In this document: piece by piece, positions 7,077 through 13,904 of the stretch
Layout: the number at the start of each line of letters is the position of its first letter
Position numbering within the stretch: the first letter of the stretch is position 1
DNA from: Citromicrobium sp.
Lineage (GTDB): Bacteria > Pseudomonadota > Alphaproteobacteria > Sphingomonadales > Sphingomonadaceae
Reading direction: 5' to 3'
Assembly (NCBI GenBank): GCA_002712945.1
Contig: PAVA01000031.1
Location: forward strand, 1-14,461
DNA length: 14,461 nt
Position numbers and translations under genes: made by a program
Notes under the pieces: model-generated
Seen by the model: the letters and a program-made list of their open reading frames with translations, nothing else
What the model was told of the DNA's origin: nothing
Databases searched by the model: none

Positions 7077-8318
7077 ATGGCCCATACCGACCTCATGCCC
7101 ACGCCCGGAGCCTTCGATCCGGTGCCGACACCGCGCGACATCACGCCGCGCGCCGATGGGCGCGTGGATCTGATCGGCCTGCCCAAAGCGCGCATCGCAG
7201 AATTGTTCGAGGCTGCGGGCCTCGACAAGAAAGCGGCCAAGCTGCGCTCCAAGCAGGTGTTCCACTGGCTCTACCACCGCGGCGTGACCGAATTCGACGC
7301 GATGACCGACATCGCCAAGACCATGCGCCCGTGGCTCGCCGAGCGTTTCGTGATCGGGCGCCCGGAAGTGGTCGAGGCGCATCATTCGACCGACGGCACG
7401 CGCAAATGGGTGCTGCGCACCAGCGACGGCAAAGATTTCGAGATGGTGTTCATCCCCGATGCCGATCGCGGAACGCTGTGCATCTCGAGCCAGGTCGGCT
7501 GCACGCTCAACTGCCGCTTCTGCCACACGGGCACGATGCGGCTGGTGCGCAACCTGACGCCCGGCGAGATCGTCGGCCAGGTGATGCTCGCGCGAGACAG
7601 CCTTGGCGAATGGCCCAAGGGCACGATGGACGACCTCGGCGACGAGAGCGAGAGTGCCTACACCGCCGACGGACGCCTGCTGACCAATATCGTGCTGATG
7701 GGCATGGGCGAGCCGCTGTATAATTTCGACAATGTCCGTGACGCGATGAAGCTGGTCATGGACGGCGACGGCCTTGCGCTGTCGAAGCGCCGCATCACGC
7801 TCTCGACCAGTGGCGTCGTGCCGATGATGGAGCGCTGCGGCGAGGAGATCGGCGTTAATCTTGCGGTGTCGCTGCACGCCGTGCGCAAGGATATCCGCGA
7901 CGAGATCGTGCCGCTCAACAAGAAGTACGGCATCGAGGAACTGCTGCAGGCCTGCGCCGACTATCCCGGCGCCAGCAACGCGCGGCGGATCACCTTCGAG
8001 TACATCATGCTCAAGGACAAGAACGACAGCGACGAGGACGCGCGCGAGCTCGTCCGCCTGCTGCGCAAGTACGATCTGCCCGCGAAGGTGAACCTCATCC
8101 CGTTCAACCCGTGGCCGGGCAGCGACTACGAGACCTCGCTTCCCGAACGCATTCGCGCCTTTTCGGACATCGTGTTCGAAGGCGGCATCAGCGCACCGGT
8201 CCGCACCCCGCGCGGACGCGACATCGGCGCAGCCTGCGGCCAGCTGAAGACGGCGGCGGAGAAGAAGAGCCGCGCCCAAAGGGATCGGGAAGCGGCGGAG
8301 GCTGCATCGGCGGCTTGA
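7077..8318 (+). CDS. rlmN: Dual-specificity 23S rRNA/tRNA adenine C2-methyltransferase RlmN
   Basis: 413 residues from ATG 7077 ([16 protein letters not shown]). An in-frame ATG at 7062 and a longer open frame back to 6933 exist, but the extra residues (rich in Lys, Asn, Arg) do not look coding. RlmN is a radical-SAM enzyme that makes 2-methyladenosine at A2503 of 23S rRNA and A37 of some tRNAs. Visible: the iron-sulfur motif CTLNCRFC (Cys142, 146, 149), upstream Cys135 in [13 protein letters not shown]-contact [11 protein letters not shown] (209-219), STSGVVP (243-249), SLHA (265-268), FNPWPG (343-348), and the methyl-carrying Cys387 in AACGQL. The segment 179-203 between EWPKG and NIVLMG is longer than in E. 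coli and typical of alphaproteobacterial relatives. No strong Shine-Dalgarno is visible. Confidence 0.95.
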   Translation: MAHTDLMPTPGAFDPVPTPRDITPRADGRVDLIGLPKARIAELFEAAGLDKKAAKLRSKQVFHWLYHRGVTEFDAMTDIAKTMRPWLAERFVIGRPEVVEAHHSTDGTRKWVLRTSDGKDFEMVFIPDADRGTLCISSQVGCTLNCRFCHTGTMRLVRNLTPGEIVGQVMLARDSLGEWPKGTMDDLGDESESAYTADGRLLTNIVLMGMGEPLYNFDNVRDAMKLVMDGDGLALSKRRITLSTSGVVPMMERCGEEIGVNLAVSLHAVRKDIRDEIVPLNKKYGIEELLQACADYPGASNARRITFEYIMLKDKNDSDEDARELVRLLRKYDLPAKVNLIPFNPWPGSDYETSLPERIRAFSDIVFEGGISAPVRTPRGRDIGAACGQLKTAAEKKSRAQRDREAAEAASAA

Positions 8319-8344
8319 AACAGGCACGCGGAGGTGTAATGCTG

Positions 8345-8360
8345 CCATAATACACTATGG
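8345..8360. promoter_or_regulatory. CCATA-N6-TATGG dyad over a -10-like box
   Basis: CCATA (8345-8349) and TATGG (8356-8360) form a perfect inverted repeat in the 46-nt gap between rlmN and the hydrolase gene. It overlaps CATAAT (8346-8351), a good -10 match, and ends 4 nt before ATG 8365. A strong Shine-Dalgarno-like GGAGGT (8330-8335) lies upstream, too far from 8365 for normal use and only 3 nt before a three-codon ORF (ATG CTG CCA TAA, 8339-8350). The dyad could be an operator or an mRNA hairpin. No well-spaced -35 was found. Confidence 0.35.
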
Positions 8361-8364
8361 GAGT

Positions 8365-9351
8365 ATGAAATTGCACAAGGTTTTCACGCTGTTCGTCGCC
8401 TTCTGCCTGGCGATCCCAACCGGCGCAGCGGCCGATCCAGGCCCGCCGGTTTCGCCGACCGAAGTCATGGTCGGCGACGAACTTCCCTATGCCTACTTTG
8501 CCACGCCCGAAGGCGAAGGCCCGTTCCCCGTGGTCATTGTCCTGGGCGGCAGCGAAGGCGGGGACATGGGATCGCGCGGCTCCGCCCCGCGCTTTCTCGA
8601 ACAGGGCTACGCGATCCTCGGCCTGCCATACTATTCGCCGGGCTACCTCCCGCCCGACCGGCAGTTGCCCGACCTGCCCGAAGCATTCGATTCGATCCCG
8701 CTCGAAAAGCTCGCCGTCGCGCGCGACTGGCTTCGTGCGCGCGATGACGTGAAGGGCGACGGGATCGGGCTCTACGGCGTATCCAAAGGCGCGGAATTCG
8801 TGCTCGCCGGAGCCAGCCGGATCGATGGGTTCGCCGCCGTGGTCGCCATCGTGCCGAGCGACGTGATCTGGGAAGGCTGGGGCCCGCAGGCAAAACCGGG
8901 TGAGGTCAGCAGCTTCTCGTGGGAAGGCGAGGCTCTGCCCTTCGTGCCCTATCTGGGCATGGAGGAGGAATTCGCGAAATACGCGATCCCCGGGGAAACG
9001 GTACGCCTGCGCACGCCGCAGGACGCAGGCCGTCGCGCCAATCCTGGCCGGGTTCCCGCCGCGCGTATCCGCGTGGAGGATATCGACGAGCCGGTGCTGG
9101 TCGCCGGTGGCGATGCCGACAACACCTGGAATTCGGGCGGCATGGCACAGAACATCGCCGAACGCCGGGCCGAGGCCGGGAGTCTCGAAACCGTGGCGAT
9201 GATCTACCCCGACGCGGGCCATGCGCTATCGGGAACCGGAGTCCAGCGAACCGAGGGCGAGTCGCGCTACGACGAGGCAACCCTTGCCGCGCAGCGGGAA
9301 ATCTGGCCTGCCACGCTCGCCTTCCTTGCCGAGCACCTGAAAGACGAATGA
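8365..9351 (+). CDS. Exported alpha/beta hydrolase of the BAAT / acyl-CoA thioester hydrolase C-terminal type
   Basis: 328 residues with a Sec signal peptide (MKLHKVFTLFVAFCLAIPTGAAA), so it acts in the periplasm or outside. The fold is alpha/beta hydrolase: oxyanion strand VVIVLGGSEGG (56-66), nucleophile elbow GVSKGAE with Ser140, acid in VAGGDAD (Asp250 or Asp252), and catalytic His286 in PDAGH. GVSKGAE and the later WNSGGMAQNIAERR are characteristic of BAAT_C proteins (bile acid-CoA:amino acid transferase / acyl-CoA thioesterase); bacterial members use Ser and their substrates are mostly unknown. Start choice: ATG 8365 has GGGAG only 1 nt upstream, whereas in-frame TTG 8371 has it at 7 nt; either keeps the signal peptide. 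The stop overlaps the methyltransferase start (ATGA, 9348-9351). Confidence 0.82.
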   Translation: MKLHKVFTLFVAFCLAIPTGAAADPGPPVSPTEVMVGDELPYAYFATPEGEGPFPVVIVLGGSEGGDMGSRGSAPRFLEQGYAILGLPYYSPGYLPPDRQLPDLPEAFDSIPLEKLAVARDWLRARDDVKGDGIGLYGVSKGAEFVLAGASRIDGFAAVVAIVPSDVIWEGWGPQAKPGEVSSFSWEGEALPFVPYLGMEEEFAKYAIPGETVRLRTPQDAGRRANPGRVPAARIRVEDIDEPVLVAGGDADNTWNSGGMAQNIAERRAEAGSLETVAMIYPDAGHALSGTGVQRTEGESRYDEATLAAQREIWPATLAFLAEHLKDE

Positions 9352-9956
9352 GCACCGACAGCGCGACCATCGACTATTACGAAAAGGCCGCGCCGCGCTA
9401 CACGCTCAGCTCCGGGCAGGCCCCCAGCCGCCATCTCGATGCCTTTCTCGATCGGTTAACACCGGGCGCGCGTATCCTGGAGCTGGGCTGCGGCGGCGGG
9501 CGCGATTCCGCGCGCATTCTCGAACGCGGGTTCGATCTCGATGCGACCGATGGCACACCCGCGATGGTCGCCAAGGCGAACGAGCGCTTCGATATCGGCG
9601 CCCGGACGATGCGCTTCGAAGAAATCGATACCGCAGCGGGCTATGATGCCGTCTGGGCCCACGCCTGCCTGCTGCATGTGCCACGCGCCGATCTGCCCGG
9701 CGTGCTGGCCCGGATCCGCCGCACGCTCAAGCCGGGGGGCTTCCATTTTGCCAACTTCAAGCTCGGCGACGAGGATCACCCCGACGAAGGCCGCGATCGG
9801 CTCGGGCGCTGGACCAACCTGCCCGACGAAGGCTGGCTGGAGAAGACCTACCGCGATGCAGGATTCACTGTGCTTCACGGCGAAACCTATCGCGGTGAAG
9901 GTGCCGATGGCGTGCAGCGAAACTGGCGCGCGCTCACGCTGCGGGTGCCTGCCTAG
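9348..9956 (+). CDS. Class I SAM-dependent methyltransferase, small-molecule type
   Basis: 202 residues from the ATG that overlaps the hydrolase stop, so the two are translationally coupled. It opens with TIDYYEKAAPRYTL, a common methyltransferase N-terminal helix. SAM-binding motif I is LELGCGGGRDS (45-55), the motif II acid lies in FDLDATDGTP, and post-motif segments are YDAVWAHACLLHVPR (99-113) and RIRRTLKPGGFHFANFK (122-138). It resembles Methyltransf_11/25 proteins; the methyl acceptor is not evident. It has no signal peptide, so it is cytoplasmic while its partner hydrolase is exported, which argues against a shared reaction. The TAG stop is shared with the convergent permease gene through CTAG. 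Confidence 0.85.
   Translation: MSTDSATIDYYEKAAPRYTLSSGQAPSRHLDAFLDRLTPGARILELGCGGGRDSARILERGFDLDATDGTPAMVAKANERFDIGARTMRFEEIDTAAGYDAVWAHACLLHVPRADLPGVLARIRRTLKPGGFHFANFKLGDEDHPDEGRDRLGRWTNLPDEGWLEKTYRDAGFTVLHGETYRGEGADGVQRNWRALTLRVPA
9953..9956. other. CTAG tetramer serving as stop codon on both strands
   Basis: The plus-strand methyltransferase ends with TAG at 9954-9956, and the minus-strand permease ends with TAG read from 9955-9953. The palindrome CTAG therefore supplies both stops and the genes overlap tail to tail by 4 bp. No intrinsic terminator hairpin is evident here for either gene, so each transcript probably runs into the other gene. Confidence 0.9.
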
Positions 9957-11188
9957 AGGGAGGCGCCCCCGGCGGTCCACAGCACCACCTGCCCGATAAT
10001 CGTCAGCACGCACAGGACGAGGCCGATGACCGGCACAGCCAGCCACAGGTTGGGCACGTCCTCGGGCTGCGAGCGCCGCTTCAGCCGCCACAGCGCCGCG
10101 TTGACCATCGCGAAGACCAACAGAATCACGAGGCTCGTCGCGCTGGCTAGCGTGCCCAGCGGGACGAACAGCGCCAGCCCCAGCACCACCGCCAGCACCG
10201 CCAATGTCGCGGGGACGGGCGTGTTGGTTCTTTCGCTCACCTCGCCAGCCTTGCCGGGTACGCCGCCGCGCCCGTCGCGGCCCAGATCCATCAGCAGGCG
10301 GCTTGCCGCGACAATCTGCGTGAGCGCGCCGTTGACGATGACGAGCAGGCTGGCGAGCGCCAGCGGCAGCGCAGCGAACTCACCGCCGCGTACCGCCGCA
10401 TAAACCAGCGGCGCGTCGGCCCGCGCAATCCCCTCGATGTCGTTCAGACCGCCCAGCGCCGCCGCGATCAGCAGATAGAAGGTGAACACGATCAGGATGG
10501 TGATGATGATCCCGCGCGGGAGATTGCGCCTGGGGCGCTTCAACTCCTCCGCGGTCTGCGCCATGTCGCCAAAGCCGATGAAACTGTAGATGGCGAGGAA
10601 CGCCCCCGCCAGAATGCCCGCAAAGGTGGCGGACCCGGTCCCCTCGAGCACGCTACCGTCCAGCAGCAGGCCGGTCCAGGCGAACAGCCCGTCGCGCGCC
10701 AGCCAGAGAATCGCGAGCAGCGTTACAAGACCCAGCGCAGTCGTCGCGGTCATGAACCAGGCGGCCTGCTTCATGCCCGCAATGGAAACGAAGCCGACGA
10801 TTGCCAGCAACCCGACCGTTGCCAGCCATCCCGGCACCTCGACGAAGCTGGCGAGATAGCTCACGAAGCCGGTCGTGATCGTCGCCCCGGAAACGATATT
10901 CGCGGCGATCAGCAGCCAGCCGACGATGGCGGGAAGCGCCGCCCGATCGCCGAAACCGGCTTCGACATAGTCGATGGCGCCTGCCGCTGTCGGCACGCGT
11001 GCGCCGACTTCCGCGAAGGACAAGGCGGTGAACACGGCAACCAGTCCGGCAAGCGCATAGGCCAGCGGTGCCGCTGGCCCGGCTTCGCCCATAACTTCGC
11101 CGATGACGACGAAAATCCCGGCGCCGAGGATCGTGCCCGTTCCGTAGAATACGAGCCCGCCAAGGCCCATGTCGCGTTGGAGTGCCAT
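9953..11188 (-). CDS. APC-family amino acid permease
   Basis: 411 residues from the ATG at 11186-11188, preceded by a G-rich Shine-Dalgarno (GAGGGGGG, about 3 nt away); the longer open frame upstream overlaps the divergent SDR gene and is rejected. It has about eleven to twelve hydrophobic helices. The first carries GTGTILGAGIF (16-26), the unwound GAGIF substrate-binding motif of the APC superfamily. The conserved cytoplasmic loop GFGDMAQTAEELKRPRRNLP (205-224) follows helix 6, as in amino acid/polyamine permeases (AA_permease_2). It is expected to import or exchange amino acids at the inner membrane; the specificity cannot be told. It is shorter than many permeases (around 450-500), the C-terminus lacking extra helices. 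It stands as a single gene, divergent from the SDR operon. Confidence 0.88.
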   Translation of the reverse strand: MALQRDMGLGGLVFYGTGTILGAGIFVVIGEVMGEAGPAAPLAYALAGLVAVFTALSFAEVGARVPTAAGAIDYVEAGFGDRAALPAIVGWLLIAANIVSGATITTGFVSYLASFVEVPGWLATVGLLAIVGFVSIAGMKQAAWFMTATTALGLVTLLAILWLARDGLFAWTGLLLDGSVLEGTGSATFAGILAGAFLAIYSFIGFGDMAQTAEELKRPRRNLPRGIIITILIVFTFYLLIAAALGGLNDIEGIARADAPLVYAAVRGGEFAALPLALASLLVIVNGALTQIVAASRLLMDLGRDGRGGVPGKAGEVSERTNTPVPATLAVLAVVLGLALFVPLGTLASATSLVILLVFAMVNAALWRLKRRSQPEDVPNLWLAVPVIGLVLCVLTIIGQVVLWTAGGASL

Positions 11189-11278
11189 CTTCCCCCCTCG
11201 CCTCACGAACCGGCACACTGCGCCCCCGTTCCGACTTTTGGCTTTATTGCGGACCGCTGCTGTGGTCTTCTGCCCGGG

Positions 11279-12055
11279 ATGGACCGGCCCGCCGTACTCG
11301 TAACCGGAGGCGCACAGCGCCTTGGCGCAGCGTTTTCGCGGGCCTTCGCCGATGCGGGGTGGCATGTGGTGGTTCACTATCGATCTTCGGACGAGGAAGC
11401 GGGGACGCTCGCCGCGCGGCTGCCCTCCGCCGAAACCGTGCAGGCCGATCTCGCAGAGGACCACGCGCCCGGGGCGCTGGCGCGCGATCTGGCGGAGCGG
11501 CTCCCCGACTGGCGCTGCCTCGTCAATTCGGCGGCCGTGTTCACGCCCGACGATGTGACCGCGCTCGATCCCGATACTTTTCGAGAGGCGATGGAGATCA
11601 ACGCCCGCGCGCCCGCCATACTCGCGCAGAGTTACCTCACCCATGCGCAGGCAAAGGCGGGGCGGCGGGTGATCCAGGTGACCGACCAGAAGCTCGCCAA
11701 CCCGAACCCCGATTTCTTCAGCTATACGATGAGCAAGCACGCGCTCGACGCGACGATCCGCATGCTTTCCCAGTCTCGCGACAATGGAGGTGCTGCCGGG
11801 CCGGGCGACCGGGTCTACGGCCTCGCGCCCGGCGCGATCCTCGCCAGCCACGACCAGAGCGAGGAGGAGGCCGAACGCTCGCACCTGCTCAACCTGCGCC
11901 GCCGCCGCACCACGCCCGCCGATGTGGCGGAGGCCGCCGTGATGCTCGCGGGCGGCGACCTCGCAAGCGGCGAAACGCTGTTCGTCGATAGCGGGCAGCA
12001 CCTGCTCAGCCAGCCGCGCGACGTGATCTATCTCGAACGCGAGGGCGCCCGATGA
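11279..12055 (+). CDS. Short-chain dehydrogenase of the pteridine reductase / FolM type
   Basis: 258 residues from ATG 11279. Rossmann motif TGGAQRLG (9-16) has an Arg (Arg14) as in pteridine reductase PTR1 and FolM (TGxxxRxG), not the plain TGxxxGxG of most SDRs. HYRSS (33-37) after strand 2 resembles the NADPH-phosphate-binding HYHRS of PTR1. NSAAVF (83-88) is the NNAA motif. Asp136, Tyr149 (in SYTMSK) and Lys153 have the Asp-13-Tyr-4-Lys spacing of PTR1, where Asp replaces the usual catalytic Ser. LAPGAIL (182-188) follows. The likely reaction is NADPH-dependent reduction of a pterin such as dihydromonapterin or dihydrofolate. It is the first gene of the cytochrome/molybdoenzyme operon and overlaps the next start by ATGA (12052-12055). 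A general SDR with another substrate is possible. Confidence 0.8.
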   Translation: MDRPAVLVTGGAQRLGAAFSRAFADAGWHVVVHYRSSDEEAGTLAARLPSAETVQADLAEDHAPGALARDLAERLPDWRCLVNSAAVFTPDDVTALDPDTFREAMEINARAPAILAQSYLTHAQAKAGRRVIQVTDQKLANPNPDFFSYTMSKHALDATIRMLSQSRDNGGAAGPGDRVYGLAPGAILASHDQSEEEAERSHLLNLRRRRTTPADVAEAAVMLAGGDLASGETLFVDSGQHLLSQPRDVIYLEREGAR

Positions 12056-12759
12056 GGCACTTTCTGTCGACCCGCATCTGGCACTGGGTCAACCTTATCG
12101 CGGTCGTGGTGCTGTTCATGAGCGGACTGAACATCTCCAACGCGCACCCCTACCTCTACTGGGGCGAATGGGGCTTCGCGCCCGAGCAGGCGTGGCTTGA
12201 GGTTCCGCGCTTTCCCGGCTGGATGACGATCCCCGGCTTCTACAGCCTCGCCAAGGCGCGCGACTGGCACCTGCTGATGGCCCTGCCCTTTGCCTTCGGC
12301 CTGCTGGGCATTTGGATCGCGATGCTGTGGAACGGCCACTTCCGCCGCGATCTCGCGACGAGCCGGCGCGAGTGGCGCCTGTCCGCAATCGGGCGCGATA
12401 TCGTCCAGCATCTGCGGCTCGATTTCGCGCATGGCGCGGGCAAGTACAACTTCCTTCAAAAGCTCGCCTACGGCCTCGTCCTCGGCGTCCTGCTGCCCGG
12501 CATGATCCTCACCGGCATGGCGATCAGCCCCGGCATGGACGCCGCCTTCCCCTGGCTGCTCGACCTGTTCGGCGGACGGCAGAGCGCGCGCTCGATCCAC
12601 TTCCTGTTCGCCTGGGGCCTGTTCGGCTTCTTCATCGTCCACGTCGCGCTGGTCCTGCTGACCGCCCCGCTTGGTCAGCTGCGGGCGATGACGCTCGGCG
12701 GCGACCACGAGCCGACCAGCCCGTCTTTCGCGAAGACTGCCACGGGAGAGAGCGAATGA
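12052..12759 (+). CDS. Membrane cytochrome b (b561 / thiosulfate-reductase cytochrome b type)
   Basis: 235 residues; the ATG overlaps the SDR stop, with GAGGG 6 nt before it. It has four membrane helices: about 9-28 (RIWHWVNLIAVVVLFMSGL), 71-93, 136-158 (KLAYGLVLGVLLPGMILTGM) and 182-203. His11, His73, His183 and His197 lie in or at the ends of helices 1, 2 and 4 and are likely heme b ligands; RIWHWVN and the YNFLQKLAYG segment are typical of cytochrome b subunits of thiosulfate reductase and related enzymes. It likely passes electrons between the quinone pool and the periplasmic molybdoenzyme encoded next. It differs from MsrQ, which has the ferric-reductase fold. The stop overlaps the next start (ATGA, 12756-12759). 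Confidence 0.85.
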   Translation: MRHFLSTRIWHWVNLIAVVVLFMSGLNISNAHPYLYWGEWGFAPEQAWLEVPRFPGWMTIPGFYSLAKARDWHLLMALPFAFGLLGIWIAMLWNGHFRRDLATSRREWRLSAIGRDIVQHLRLDFAHGAGKYNFLQKLAYGLVLGVLLPGMILTGMAISPGMDAAFPWLLDLFGGRQSARSIHFLFAWGLFGFFIVHVALVLLTAPLGQLRAMTLGGDHEPTSPSFAKTATGESE

Positions 12760-13508
12760 GCATCCCGATGAAGCGCCGCAACGTGCTGCTCGGTTCGGGC
12801 GCGCTGATGCTGGGTGCCTGCGCGAAGATCCAGCAGAGCGATGCGGGGCGCGGCCTGTTCGAGAGCGTCGACGACTGGCACAAGGGCCTCCAGCGCTTCG
12901 TGCGTGCGCGCGATGCCCTCGCCCGCGAATATGCGCCCGAAGACATCTCGCCTTTCTTTCGCGGCAATGGCTCCACCGATCCGCAGAACGACGGCTATCC
13001 CGAGCATGCGGCCAACGGCTTCGTCGACTGGCGCTTTACCGTTTCCGGGCTGGTCGAACGCCCGCTGTCCTTCTCGCTCGATCGGATCATGGCGCTGCCC
13101 CAGCGCACCCAAATCACGCGGCACGACTGCGTCGAGGGGTGGAGCGCAATCGGCCAGTGGACCGGCCCGCAATTGTCGACCTTCCTCGCCCTCGCCGGAG
13201 TGCGCCCGGAAGCCAACTACATCGTCTTCCGCTGCGCCGACGATTACACGCAAGGTCGCTATTACGAGAGTATCGACATGATCGATGCCCTGCACCCGCA
13301 AACGATCATCGCCCACCGCCTGAACGGCGAGCCCCTGCCGATCCGCAACGGCGCGCCCTTGCGGGCCCGCGTCGAACGCCAGCTCGGCTACAAGCACGCC
13401 AAATATCTGACCGGAATCGAGGCGGTCGCGACCCTCGAGGATATCGGCCTCGGCAAGGGCGGCTACTGGGAGGATTTCGGTGGCTACCAATGGTACGCCG
13501 GCATGTGA
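12756..13508 (+). CDS. Sulfite-oxidase-fold molybdopterin oxidoreductase, Tat-exported lipoprotein
   Basis: 250 residues from the ATG that overlaps the cytochrome stop, with GGGAG 7 nt upstream. The N-terminus MSIPMKRRNVLLGSGALMLGAC has both twin arginines (Arg7, Arg8) and a lipobox (L-G-A-C22): a Tat substrate anchored by lipid. Residues about 85-225 are the sulfite-oxidase molybdopterin domain: WRFTVSGLVERPLSF (92-106), then TRHDCVEGWSAIGQW (121-135), with Cys125 as the expected molybdenum ligand, as in MsrP/YedY. GYKHAKYL (211-218) is the conserved basic cofactor-contact region. It lacks the dimerisation domain of eukaryotic sulfite oxidase and is shorter than MsrP precursor. Electrons probably go through the adjacent cytochrome b. 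Substrate unknown; sulfoxide or N-oxide reduction and sulfite oxidation are all possible. Confidence 0.87.
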   Translation: MSIPMKRRNVLLGSGALMLGACAKIQQSDAGRGLFESVDDWHKGLQRFVRARDALAREYAPEDISPFFRGNGSTDPQNDGYPEHAANGFVDWRFTVSGLVERPLSFSLDRIMALPQRTQITRHDCVEGWSAIGQWTGPQLSTFLALAGVRPEANYIVFRCADDYTQGRYYESIDMIDALHPQTIIAHRLNGEPLPIRNGAPLRARVERQLGYKHAKYLTGIEAVATLEDIGLGKGGYWEDFGGYQWYAGM

Positions 13509-13592
13509 CCGTCTTGTCCGCGCCAGCACCCGACGATATTGGGCGCTCGCATTCACCCGGGTAGGCATTCATCGGATAGGGATAGACCGGCC

Positions 13593-13850
13593 ATGGCCGA
13601 TAGCTGGAACGACGAGGAAGTGCGGGTGCTGGTGGGCTGGACCGCCCAGGACTACGGGGCCAGCATGGTTCTGCGCCTGGAGACCGTCACCAACCTGCCC
13701 GAGAGCGAAGACGATGTCCTGATGTCGCGCCTTGTGCTGAACCAGGATCAGGCGGTGCAACTGGGCAATATGCTGTACGAGCTTTCAGGGAAGCTGCCCC
13801 CCAAGCCCGGCAAGCCGCCGCTGCTGGACCGGATATTCTCGGGCCGCTAG
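13593..13850 (+). CDS. Small protein of unknown function
   Basis: 85 residues from ATG 13593, with AGGGAT (13578-13583) 9 nt upstream. I do not recognise a named domain. The sequence opens MADSWNDEEVRVLVGWTAQD, continues with short strand-like segments (SMVLRLETVTNLP, DVLMSRLVLNQ), a helix-like QDQAVQLGNMLYELSG, and a Pro/Lys-rich tail KLPPKPGKPPLLDRIFSGR. There is no signal peptide, membrane helix or cysteine, so it is probably a soluble cytoplasmic protein. Codon style matches the neighbours and the start is plausible, so I take it as real. It is 54 nt before the cyclopropane synthase gene in the same frame and may share its transcript. Confidence 0.7.
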   Translation: MADSWNDEEVRVLVGWTAQDYGASMVLRLETVTNLPESEDDVLMSRLVLNQDQAVQLGNMLYELSGKLPPKPGKPPLLDRIFSGR

Positions 13851-13904
13851 GCTGCGGATCGAGACTGGGAGAGGCGAACCGACCTGTATCGGAGTAGTTC
13901 GTCA

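Noticed and set aside
6990..9222. Minus-strand open frames of 452 and 344 codons opposite rlmN and the hydrolase gene
   Set aside because: Both mirror genes with intact catalytic motifs and end or start inside them; no independent support.
8919..9347. 143-codon in-frame extension of the methyltransferase into the hydrolase gene
   Set aside because: It reads another frame of the hydrolase; the coupled ATG at 9348 gives a complete methyltransferase.
11189..12001. 271-codon in-frame N-terminal extension of the permease on the minus strand
   Set aside because: It is antisense to the SDR gene and would precede the conserved first helix (GTGTILGAGIF) with non-membrane, motif-free sequence.
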